Positions 5,657 to 11,852 of a stretch of 11,852 bases of DNA are shown here, piece by piece (the first letter of the stretch is position 1; every line of letters begins with the position of its first letter). Origin of the DNA: REEB426 sp964551975 (GTDB taxonomy: Bacteria > Actinomycetota > Actinomycetes > S36-B12); contig CAZKFI010000070.1 of assembly GCA_964551975.1 (NCBI GenBank), positions 1-11,852 of the forward strand, written 5' to 3'. The notes under the pieces were generated by a model. That model was not told the origin of the DNA. It made no database searches and saw only the letters and a list, made by a program, of their open reading frames with translations. The translations under genes and the position numbers were made by a program.

Positions 5657-7281
5657 CAGGCACGGTGGCGATTCGCTTCGAGCAGGTCAGCATCACCTAC
5701 CCCAGGCAGCACCGGCCCGCATTGCAGGACGTGAACTTGGTGATTGCACCCGGTGAACTGGCACTCGTGGTCGGACGTACCGGCAGTGGCAAGACCACCC
5801 TGCTTCGCGCAATCAACGGCCTGGTCCCTCACTTCACCGGTGGACTTCTTGAGGGGCGGGTACTGGTGGGAGATCGGGATACCGCAACCCATCCGCCGCG
5901 AGAACTTGCTGACCTCGTCGGCTTCGTTCCGCAAGATCCGTTGAGCGGCTTTGTCACCGACACCGTCGAGGATGAACTGGCGTACAGCATGGAGTGTCTG
6001 GGCTTAGACCCGGCCACCATGCGTCGACGCGTCGAAGAAACCCTCGACCTACTAGGTCTGGCGCAGGAACGTCATCGATCGCTGATGACGCTCTCGGCAG
6101 GCCAACAGCAACGAGTAGCCATCGGTGCGGCACTCACAGCACATCCGGCCGTACTCGTTCTGGACGAACCCACCTCGGCATTGGATCCTGGTGCCGCCGA
6201 GGAAGTGCTTGCTGCACTGCACCGTCTCGTGCATGACCTAGACATCACGGTTGTGATGTCCGAGCACCGACTGGAACGAGTCGTGCAGTACGCAGATCGG
6301 GTGATTGTCGTCCCCGGACACGGCGAGCCTGTCACCGCTGGATTACCAGCCGCGATCATGCACTCAGCACCAATCGCACCGCCGGTGGTTGAGTTGGGTC
6401 GACTTGCCGGCTGGGAGCCCGTTCCACTGACCATTCGCGATGCTCGGCGCGTCGCCGGCCCACTGCGGGACCTGCTGGTCGGGCATGCCCCGCAGGAACA
6501 CCTGCACCCAGCCCTAGCCGTACTCGATCAATTGACTCTGGTCTCGCAGGCGCACGTCGCGTACGACGCGCAACCGGCACTGCGCAACGTGTCGTTGACA
6601 GTGCACCCAGGCGAGGTCGTGGCACTTATGGGTCGAAACGGCGCCGGGAAATCGACCCTGCTCTCCCTCATCGCTGGACTGCGCTCACCCGACCGCGGTC
6701 AGGTACTCGTCGCAGACCAGGATCCCCGCACCGTGCCACCACAGGCACGTATCCATCGTGTTGGCATGGTTCCGCAGGAGCCCAGTGATCTGCTGACGAG
6801 CATCAGCGTGGCGGAGGAATGTCGTTCCTCTGATCGAGATGCGTCTGCGACTCCAGGCACCACGCGGGCCCTGCTCGCACTCCTGGCACCGGACATCGAT
6901 GACGGTGGTCACCCGCGGGACCTGTCCGAAGGTGAGCGACTGCTCCTAGTGCTCGCCATCATTCTGGCCGCTCGTCCAGGGCTGCTCCTTCTCGACGAGC
7001 CCACCCGTGGGCTGGACTATCCCACCAAGGCACGACTGGTTCAGGTGCTCAGTGACCTGGCGGCAGCCGGACATGGCATCCTGCTGGCTACACATGACGT
7101 CGAGTTGGCTGCGGAAGTCGCCACCCGGGTCGTCGTTCTGGCCGATGGCGAAGTCGTCAGCGATGGTGACGCCACGACGGTGTTGACGGCATCGCCGATG
7201 TTCGCTCCGCAGGTGAGCAAGGTCCTTGCTCCGCAGCCATGGCTTACCGTTCGCCAGGTTCAGGACGCGCTGGGTCGATGA
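5653..7281 (+). CDS. Fused double ATPase of ECF transporter (EcfA-EcfA')
   Basis: This 542-residue cytoplasmic protein holds two complete ABC ATPase domains. Domain 1 has Walker A GRTGSGKTT (41-49), Q-loop Gln94, signature LSAGQ (147-151), Walker B VLVLDEP (167-173) and switch His205. Domain 2 has Walker A GRNGAGKST (327-335), Q-loop Gln375, signature LSEGE (424-428), Walker B LLLLDEP (444-450) and His481. Both therefore look able to hydrolyse ATP. About 80 residues link the domains. Fused EcfAA' pairs occur in many ECF systems and replace two separate genes. The gene overlaps ecfT by four bases (ATGA) and the S subunit by four, giving one coupled T-A-S set. Cobalamin or another corrinoid is the likely substrate, judged only from the riboswitch and neighbours. 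Both signatures depart from LSGGQ at position 3, which is tolerated in ECF ATPases. Confidence 0.94.
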   Translation: MTGTVAIRFEQVSITYPRQHRPALQDVNLVIAPGELALVVGRTGSGKTTLLRAINGLVPHFTGGLLEGRVLVGDRDTATHPPRELADLVGFVPQDPLSGFVTDTVEDELAYSMECLGLDPATMRRRVEETLDLLGLAQERHRSLMTLSAGQQQRVAIGAALTAHPAVLVLDEPTSALDPGAAEEVLAALHRLVHDLDITVVMSEHRLERVVQYADRVIVVPGHGEPVTAGLPAAIMHSAPIAPPVVELGRLAGWEPVPLTIRDARRVAGPLRDLLVGHAPQEHLHPALAVLDQLTLVSQAHVAYDAQPALRNVSLTVHPGEVVALMGRNGAGKSTLLSLIAGLRSPDRGQVLVADQDPRTVPPQARIHRVGMVPQEPSDLLTSISVAEECRSSDRDASATPGTTRALLALLAPDIDDGGHPRDLSEGERLLLVLAIILAARPGLLLLDEPTRGLDYPTKARLVQVLSDLAAAGHGILLATHDVELAAEVATRVVVLADGEVVSDGDATTVLTASPMFAPQVSKVLAPQPWLTVRQVQDALGR

Positions 7282-8195
7282 GTCAGACGATGAACCAGTC
7301 GATGAACCAGGCGATGAACCAGTCGATGAACCGATGGCGTACCGGCGCCCTCCCGCTGGGCTTCGTTTCGACGGCGGCAATCGCTCTGGTGTCGGTCATC
7401 GGCATCATCGCCTTCGGTTGGCCGCTTCTGGCCGCCCCGCAATCGGCTGCCATGGCGCATGCAAGCGATGCACCCTGGCTCTTCGCCATGTTGGTGCCGG
7501 CAGTACTCATTGTGGTGTTGGCCTGTGTTCACGATGGCGTGATGGACGCGAAGGCGATTGCACTGCTCGGCGTGCTGTCGGCAGTGATCGCAGTGCTGCG
7601 CCCACTTGGCGGTGGGACAGCCGGTTTGGAACCTATTTGGGTCATCATCGTGCTCGCCGGACGCGCCCTCGGGCCAGGGTTCGGCTTCACCTTGGGCGCC
7701 ACGTCACTGTTCGCCTCAGCTCTGGTAACCGGAGGGGTCGGACCCTGGTTGCCCTTCCAGATGCTTGGGGCTGCGTGGGTGGGGCTCGGGGCAGGCTTAC
7801 TGCCACGAGCCAAGGGTCGGATGGAACTCGTGATCCTCACTGTGTACGCAGCAGTGGCCTGCCTGGCCTACGGCCTGCTCCTGAACCTTTGGTTGTGGCC
7901 CTTTACGGCGAATCTTCCGGCGGCGATCGCGTTCACTCCCGGAGGTCTCCTCCAGGACAACATCGCGGCCTGGCTGCGCTTCACCCTGCTCACATCGTTG
8001 GGCTGGGATATCCCGCGGGCACTGTTGACCATCCTGCTGATCTGGCTCGCAGGACCGGTGGTGCTGACGACCTTGCGACGAGCAGGTCGACGAGCGGCTT
8101 TCAACGCCCCGACAACGTTTCGGACTGAGGCCGAGAAAACCGGACAACGTCCATCAGAAAGTTCCACCGCAGTTCCGCAGAAATTGGGCACCTGA
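7278..8195 (+). CDS. ECF transporter substrate-binding membrane subunit (S component), corrinoid specific by context
   Basis: This 305-residue membrane protein contains about six hydrophobic segments (near 28-52, 67-85, 92-108, 117-150, 157-176, 183-205) plus a further one at 234-264. It has the S-component pattern GPWLPFQMLGAAWVGLGAGLLP (155-176). S components bind the substrate and topple in the membrane on contact with EcfT. The first 18 residues, MSQTMNQSMNQAMNQSMN, come from a 12-bp tandem repeat and are unlike the rest. The 35-residue C-terminal tail is polar and probably cytoplasmic. The ATG at 7278 overlaps the preceding stop (ATGA), but ATGs at 7290, 7302, 7314 and 7326 are also in frame, so the true start may be later. 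A longer frame from 7239 would run inside the ATPase gene and is unlikely. Confidence 0.88.
   Translation: MSQTMNQSMNQAMNQSMNRWRTGALPLGFVSTAAIALVSVIGIIAFGWPLLAAPQSAAMAHASDAPWLFAMLVPAVLIVVLACVHDGVMDAKAIALLGVLSAVIAVLRPLGGGTAGLEPIWVIIVLAGRALGPGFGFTLGATSLFASALVTGGVGPWLPFQMLGAAWVGLGAGLLPRAKGRMELVILTVYAAVACLAYGLLLNLWLWPFTANLPAAIAFTPGGLLQDNIAAWLRFTLLTSLGWDIPRALLTILLIWLAGPVVLTTLRRAGRRAAFNAPTTFRTEAEKTGQRPSESSTAVPQKLGT
7288..7331 (+). repeat. 12-bp tandem repeat at the 5' end of the S-component gene
   Basis: The unit CGATGAACCAGT, with one variant CGATGAACCAGG, recurs nearly four times, the last copy being partial. It encodes MNQS, MNQA, MNQS, MN. Each unit carries an ATG and adds or removes four codons without shifting the frame, so copy-number changes would alter only the N-terminal length and the choice of start. 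Confidence 0.9.
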
Positions 8196-9706
8196 TGCGG
8201 GTTCGATTCCTGGGCACCGGCGCAGCGGGTGGATGGCCAAACCCCTTCTGCCAGTGCGAATCCTGCTCAATCGAGCGTGCGGACGGTCGCTCCCGTTCCA
8301 CGACCAGCCTGCTCGTCGACGACACCATTCTTCTTGACTGCGGTCCGGCTGCTCTGGAAGGAGCGCGCCGCCTTGGGCAGACCTTGGCGCCGGTGGAACA
8401 CGTTGTGGTCACCCACGGTCATCCGGATCACCTAGCTCCTGAGTTGTTTCTCATTCGCCGTTGGGCAGACAGCGCGCGCCCACTGGCCACCGGCGCACTT
8501 CATCTCTGGGCACCTCCGGTGGCTCTAGATCTGTGCCGTCCGTGGCTTGCACCTTCGGATATCGAGGTGACCGTGCATCTGCATCCACTCGTCCCGGGGC
8601 AGCAACACCGTCTTGTCACGGCGCATGGTGACTACACATTGCGAACTCTCCCCGCCAATCACAATGCCAGACCTCCCGACGGGGATGCACTGGCTGCCGA
8701 GGCCGTGCTCATTGATCTCGAGTCCGCGCAGGGAACACGAGTGCTGTACGCCACGGATACTGGACCACTACCAGCGGATGCACTGGAGTTGATGAACGGA
8801 CGCGACTACACACTCGCCTGCATTGAAGAGACCTTCGGCGATCACACACATCACCGAACAGGGCACCTGGATCTCCACACCTTCCCCCAAGTACTTTCTA
8901 CGCTGCACAGCATCGGCGCACTGACTACTTCCAGTCAGGTCGTAGCCATCCACCTCGGTCATCACAATCCCCCGACCCCCAAGCTTCGAGCTCGCTTGGA
9001 GCCCATGGGAGTGCAGATCGTGGACGATGGCACGATCCTGCTGCTGCACGAAGACCCGTCGCCGCAGAAAGGACAGGGCCCAACGATGACCCGCGGCGGC
9101 TCGACACATCTGATCGTTGGCGGTGCACGCTCCGGAAAGTCCACCTACGCCGAACAGCTGGCCCGCGACCACTCGTCGGTCACCTACGTGGCCTGCGCGC
9201 GCCTCTACCCAGGTGATGAGGAATGGGCGGCGCGCATCCAGGCCCACCGCGATCGCCGACCAGCGGATTGGCAGACACAGGAAACCGCTGAGATCGCCGC
9301 TGTAATTGCTCATGATCAAGGCGAACCCGCCGGGCAGAGCTGCGTCCTTGTCGATTGCTTGGGCACTTGGGTAACCGCCCTTGTTGACGATGCCGCTGCG
9401 TGGGATGACCGTCAACGAGCCACGTCAGTCGTGCAGGAAGCCTGCGCTGAACTCATTGAGGCCCTCGAAACAACACGCAGTCACGTCATCTTGGTCAGCA
9501 ATGAGGTCGGGTCCGGTGTTGTACCTGACACCGCGAGCGGGCGGATTTTTCGCGACCTCTTGGGTCTGGTGAATCTCCGTGTCGGTGCTGCCTGCGACCA
9601 GGTGACGGCAATGATCGCCGGCCAGCCCATGCCGTTGATCCACGAACGCCGCACGACCGTCGAAGCCTCATCGGCTGCTTCCCCGGAACGAAGTGCGCAC
9701 CGATGA
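8195..9706 (+). CDS. cobU: PhnP-like metallo-beta-lactamase domain fused to adenosylcobinamide kinase/guanylyltransferase CobU
   Basis: This 503-residue protein has two domains. The N-terminal part (1-290) is an MBL-fold hydrolase with zinc motif CQCESC (19-24) as in PhnP, metal site HGHPDH (74-79) and likely ligands His156, Asp188 and His253 or His256. The C-terminal part (304-503) is CobU. It shows P-loop GGARSGKST (309-317), EWAARIQAHRDRRPADW (343-359) in which His351 matches the guanylylated His of Salmonella CobU, VDCLGTWV (386-393) and NEVGSGVVP (436-444). CobU phosphorylates adenosylcobinamide and transfers GMP to give adenosyl-GDP-cobinamide. MBL-CobU fusions occur in Streptomyces, but as I recall the MBL site is degenerate there; here it looks intact. 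The gene overlaps its neighbours by one base (TGATG) and four bases (ATGA). An internal ATG at 9086 could yield CobU alone. Confidence 0.92.
   Translation: MRVRFLGTGAAGGWPNPFCQCESCSIERADGRSRSTTSLLVDDTILLDCGPAALEGARRLGQTLAPVEHVVVTHGHPDHLAPELFLIRRWADSARPLATGALHLWAPPVALDLCRPWLAPSDIEVTVHLHPLVPGQQHRLVTAHGDYTLRTLPANHNARPPDGDALAAEAVLIDLESAQGTRVLYATDTGPLPADALELMNGRDYTLACIEETFGDHTHHRTGHLDLHTFPQVLSTLHSIGALTTSSQVVAIHLGHHNPPTPKLRARLEPMGVQIVDDGTILLLHEDPSPQKGQGPTMTRGGSTHLIVGGARSGKSTYAEQLARDHSSVTYVACARLYPGDEEWAARIQAHRDRRPADWQTQETAEIAAVIAHDQGEPAGQSCVLVDCLGTWVTALVDDAAAWDDRQRATSVVQEACAELIEALETTRSHVILVSNEVGSGVVPDTASGRIFRDLLGLVNLRVGAACDQVTAMIAGQPMPLIHERRTTVEASSAASPERSAHR
9075..9088 (+). promoter_or_regulatory. 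Possible internal translation start for stand-alone CobU
   Basis: AGGG (9075-9078) lies seven bases before an in-frame ATG (9086-9088) exactly in the linker between the MBL and CobU domains. Initiation here would give a CobU of 206 residues (MTRGGSTHLIVGG...), a size close to free-standing CobU enzymes of about 180 residues. Use of the site is unproven. Confidence 0.35.
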
Positions 9707-10809
9707 CTCAGCCTTCAGCACCCGCAGGCCAGCCAGACCAGCCCGCATCGATCGAAATCCCGCTACCGGATTCCGCGAGCGCAGACCAGGCACTCGCCCG
9801 TCAGGCCACGCTCACCAAGCCAACCGGTGCTCTGGGACGGCTCGAGCAGATCAGCGTCTGGGCAGCAGCGGTTCAGGGTCAGTGCCCCCCGCAAACGTTC
9901 TCGCACGTACAACTCACCATCTTCGCCGGCGACCACGGTGTAGCCCGTACCGCGCAAACAAGTGCCTATCCCCCTGAGGTCACCGCACAAATGGTGCTCA
10001 ATCTGGTCACGGGTGGCGCTGCGGCCAGCGTGCTGGCCCGCAATCAGTCGGTGCACCTTGAGGTTGTCGACATGGCAGTGGATGCCGATTCCAACTACGT
10101 CGAAAGCCTTGACCCGCAGTTTCGACCGGACGTCGCCAACACTCGCGTGCGACGCTCAAGCGGCTCCATCGATCGCGAGGATGCCCTCACCACCGAACAG
10201 ACCGAGCAGGCATTACTCATCGGAAGGCGCTGTGCAGACCGCGCCATAGACGCCGGAGCTGATCTGCTCATCGCCGGCGATATGGGGATCGGCAACACCA
10301 CTCCGGCTGCAGCAATCATCGGTCTGCTGACCCGAAGCGATGCTGCTCAAGTCACCGGACGCGGAACCGGGATTGATGACGCCACCTGGATGCGCAAGTG
10401 CACCGCAGTTCGCGAGGCGATGCGTCGGGCCCGACCCGTCATGGGGAATCACACGGCGCTCCTTGCTTGCATCGCGGGCGCAGATATCGCTGCCATGGTG
10501 GGCTACCTACTGCGGGGTGCCGAGCGCGGAGTACCCACGATTCTGGACGGCACGGTTGTGACAGCAGCGGCTCTCATCGTGGATCGGCAACACCATCGGG
10601 CCCGCAAGTGGTGGTTGGCCGGGCATCAATCAACTGAGCCGGCCCATCAACAAGCACTGGAGTTTCTTGACCTCATCCCGGTCGTTGATCTCTCAATGCG
10701 CTTGGGCGAAGGAACCGGCGCCCTTGTGGCACTGGCCACGGTGCAGTCCGCCATCAGCCTGCTCGCCGAGATGGCAACCTTCGACGAGGCTGCGGTGACC
10801 AACCGTTGA
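9703..10809 (+). CDS. cobT: Nicotinate-nucleotide--dimethylbenzimidazole phosphoribosyltransferase CobT
   Basis: This 368-residue cytoplasmic enzyme activates the lower ligand. It transfers ribose phosphate from nicotinate mononucleotide to 5,6-dimethylbenzimidazole (or a related base), giving alpha-ribazole phosphate. Family motifs are all present: TKPTGALGRLE (38-48), FAGDHGV (74-80), YPPEVTAQMV (89-98), GDMGIGNTT (192-200), TGRGTGID (218-225) and RLGEGTGA (333-340). Glu336 corresponds to the catalytic glutamate of Salmonella CobT (Glu317). The first 20 residues are Pro/Gln/Ala rich and probably disordered. It overlaps cobU by four bases (ATGA) and cobS by four (TTGA). The length is close to the usual 350. 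The sequence does not show which base is used; no BluB or BzaB gene is present in the window. Confidence 0.97.
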   Translation: MTQPSAPAGQPDQPASIEIPLPDSASADQALARQATLTKPTGALGRLEQISVWAAAVQGQCPPQTFSHVQLTIFAGDHGVARTAQTSAYPPEVTAQMVLNLVTGGAAASVLARNQSVHLEVVDMAVDADSNYVESLDPQFRPDVANTRVRRSSGSIDREDALTTEQTEQALLIGRRCADRAIDAGADLLIAGDMGIGNTTPAAAIIGLLTRSDAAQVTGRGTGIDDATWMRKCTAVREAMRRARPVMGNHTALLACIAGADIAAMVGYLLRGAERGVPTILDGTVVTAAALIVDRQHHRARKWWLAGHQSTEPAHQQALEFLDLIPVVDLSMRLGEGTGALVALATVQSAISLLAEMATFDEAAVTNR

Positions 10810-11582
10810 CCGGATTACAGGACGGTCTGCGCCTGGCCATCGGCACGCTGACTCGGGTGCCCGTACCGCCTCCCAGCCAGATGCGTCGCAGCGCGCCCCG
10901 AACTGGAATGCTCCTGGCCCCCGCCGTGGGTCTGGTCATCCCGGCGATAGCCGCCCTGCCAATGCTGCTCACCGACCTCCAGCCCATCCTCGGTGCTCTC
11001 GGTGCGGCAGCCACCGTGCTACTCCTGGCCTGGCTCACCCGGGCCTTGCACCTAGATGGACTCGCCGACACCGCTGATGCCTTAGGCAGCCGCGCACAGG
11101 CTGAACGGGCCCTCGCCATCGCCAGACAACCCGATATCGGCCCGTTCGGTGTCGTTGCCGTGGTTGCAGCCCTCGCGCTCCAGATCATTGCGCTGAGCAC
11201 TATCGCCCTCACCCAGCCGGGCATACCCGCGTATGTCATCGCAGCGCTCGCGTTAGGCAGCGCCCGGGCCGCGGTAACGCTTGGCTGCACTCGCTGGTTT
11301 CCCGCCGCGCGCCCCGACGGACTTGGGGCCGCCGTCGCAGGCTCAGTTCCACGAGCAGCAGCGCTGGCTACCTGGATCTTCCTTATCTCGCTCGCCTGGC
11401 TCTGCAGCGGCCCGGCATTGGTCCTGGGCCTGCTAGCCGCGTGCTTGAGCACAGTGTGGGTGCTTCTGGAGGCTCGGCGACGGTTCGGTGGAATGACCGG
11501 CGATGTCCTGGGTGCCGCGGTGGAGGTCGCGGCCACCGCATCGCTCGTGGTGGCCTGCGTCGCCATGCAATTCCTGCCGTAA
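10806..11582 (+). CDS. cobS: Adenosylcobinamide-GDP ribazoletransferase (cobalamin synthase) CobS
   Basis: This 258-residue polytopic membrane enzyme joins adenosyl-GDP-cobinamide from CobU to alpha-ribazole (phosphate) from CobT, closing the nucleotide loop. Diagnostic motifs are HLDGLADTADALG (82-94, metal-binding acidic cluster), DIGPFG (110-115) and FGGMTGDVLGA (227-237). About seven hydrophobic segments are visible. The start appears to be TTG at 10806, overlapping the cobT stop as TTGA. This start fits the family N-terminus (GLRLAIGTLTRVPV, residues 7-20), and the nearest in-frame ATG lies past conserved residues. A rare start codon without a good Shine-Dalgarno suggests translation depends on coupling from cobT. 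It is the last gene of the operon. Confidence 0.95.
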   Translation: MTGLQDGLRLAIGTLTRVPVPPPSQMRRSAPRTGMLLAPAVGLVIPAIAALPMLLTDLQPILGALGAAATVLLLAWLTRALHLDGLADTADALGSRAQAERALAIARQPDIGPFGVVAVVAALALQIIALSTIALTQPGIPAYVIAALALGSARAAVTLGCTRWFPAARPDGLGAAVAGSVPRAAALATWIFLISLAWLCSGPALVLGLLAACLSTVWVLLEARRRFGGMTGDVLGAAVEVAATASLVVACVAMQFLP

Positions 11583-11589
11583 CTGTGCA

Positions 11590-11626
11590 GTTCCTGCCGC
11601 GAGCAGGGTTTATCTGGCGCAGGAAC
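11590..11626 (+). terminator. Weak terminator-like stem-loop after cobS
   Basis: GTTCCTGC (11590-11597) pairs perfectly with GCAGGAAC (11619-11626) across a 21-base loop, starting eight bases after the cobS stop. The following GGGTATTTCG has only a short T-run, so termination efficiency is doubtful. It may instead be a 3'-end stabilising stem. It is the only structure seen at the operon end. Confidence 0.35.
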
Positions 11627-11694
11627 GGGTATTTCGTCGATATGACCCAGATTCATCGTGTTGACCCTCATTGTGATGATCGTCTTCATCCCGC

Positions 11695-11852
11695 ATGTCG
11701 TGCAACCGGATTTCCGTCGATGACTCCGCGCATCCTCAGGACGATGTCCACCCAGGCAGGTTCCAGGGTCCGAGGCAAATCGGGTCTGATCCGAACTGTC
11801 CTTATCCGAGCGGTCCTTATCCGAGCGGTCCTTATCCGAGCGGTCCTTATCC
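11695..11852 (+). CDS. Probable N-terminus of a protein with PYPSG repeats (truncated by window edge)
   Basis: From ATG 11695 the frame stays open to the window end (52 codons and two bases). It encodes MSCNRISVDDSAHPQDDVHP, then a short polar stretch ending SDPNC, then PYPSG, PYPSG, PYPSG and the start of a fourth. Pro/Gly/Tyr/Ser-rich N-termini like this often precede the membrane domain of actinobacterial small membrane proteins, so a membrane protein beyond the edge is plausible but cannot be shown. The frame has a stop at 11677, so no earlier start exists. There is no clear Shine-Dalgarno. Other frames of the repeat are open too (VLIRA on plus, DKDRS on minus), so the coding frame is not certain. 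Confidence 0.45.
   Translation, partial: MSCNRISVDDSAHPQDDVHPGRFQGPRQIGSDPNCPYPSGPYPSGPYPSGPY
11798..11852. repeat. 15-bp tandem repeat at right edge
   Basis: The unit GTCCTTATCCGAGCG occurs at 11798, 11813, 11828 and, as ten bases, at 11843, with no mismatches in the three complete copies. The array continues past the edge. A unit of 15 keeps any reading frame, and the likely one gives PYPSG. Perfect identity suggests recent expansion or ongoing slippage. Confidence 0.95.

Noticed and set aside
5386..5934. 182-codon minus-strand ORF across the ecfT/ecfA junction
   Set aside because: It covers the C-terminus of ecfT and the Walker A region of the ATPase, both clearly coding on the plus strand.
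7226..8128. 300-codon plus-strand ORF with DEP repeats over the S-component gene
   Set aside because: The DEPVDEP stretch is the 12-bp repeat read in another frame. The rest is Arg-rich, while the chosen frame gives a clear S component.
8768..9415. 215-codon minus-strand ORF opposite the MBL-CobU gene
   Set aside because: The plus strand encodes two recognised domains across it. The antisense product has no recognisable motif.
10754..11689. Long minus-strand ORF opposite cobS, open to the right edge
   Set aside because: It lies antisense to a well-supported cobS with all motifs, its translation is low-complexity Arg/Ala/Ser/Thr typical of reversed high-GC codons, and no ribosome site or domain is seen.
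11661..11690. Promoter TTGACC ahead of the gene at 11695
   Set aside because: The -35-like TTGACC (11661-11666) has no acceptable -10 at 16-18 bases, only CTTCAT or TTCATC.

Overview
The window is high-GC, densely packed DNA from the actinobacterial lineage (Actinomycetota, most likely class Actinomycetia). The call rests on a DUF3043 membrane protein, a small conserved actinobacterial protein at 2239-2457, an SCO2322-like protein, and a CobU carrying an N-terminal metallo-beta-lactamase (MBL) domain. The genus cannot be fixed from the sequence alone.

Layout. The left part (1-2457) is ordinary chromosome. On the minus strand are a small CBU_0592-like membrane protein, a PspA/IM30 membrane-stress protein and the first 139 residues of an HtpX-type M48 protease that runs off the left edge. 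On the plus strand is a DUF3043 membrane protein, which converges with the small minus-strand gene. The 309-base gap 2458-2766 holds a sigma70-type promoter (TTGACA-N17-TCGGAT), a clear cobalamin riboswitch and a probable translational expression platform.

From 2767 to 11582 there is one plus-strand operon of eight genes. Every junction overlaps by 1 or 4 bases, so a single B12-sensing leader probably controls the whole unit. The order is: exported transcobalamin-like alpha-barrel protein; SCO2322-like membrane-anchored protein; ECF transporter T subunit; fused double ECF ATPase; ECF S subunit; PhnP-like MBL domain fused to CobU; CobT; CobS. The natural reading is corrinoid capture outside the cell, import by an ECF transporter, and completion of the lower (nucleotide) loop by CobU, CobT and CobS. 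No corrin-ring genes, CobA-type adenosyltransferase, CbiB/CobD or recognisable CobC phosphatase lie in the window, which suggests salvage rather than de novo synthesis.

After the operon come a weak terminator-like stem-loop and the probable 5' end of another plus-strand gene (from 11695). Its reading frame enters a 15-bp tandem repeat encoding PYPSG units and leaves the window.

The most interesting points are the pairing of an ECF transporter with a transcobalamin-like capture protein, the SCO2322-like partner that has no signal peptide, the intact PhnP-like active site fused to CobU where a phosphatase step is otherwise missing, and a 12-bp repeat that puts five in-frame ATGs at the start of the S subunit.
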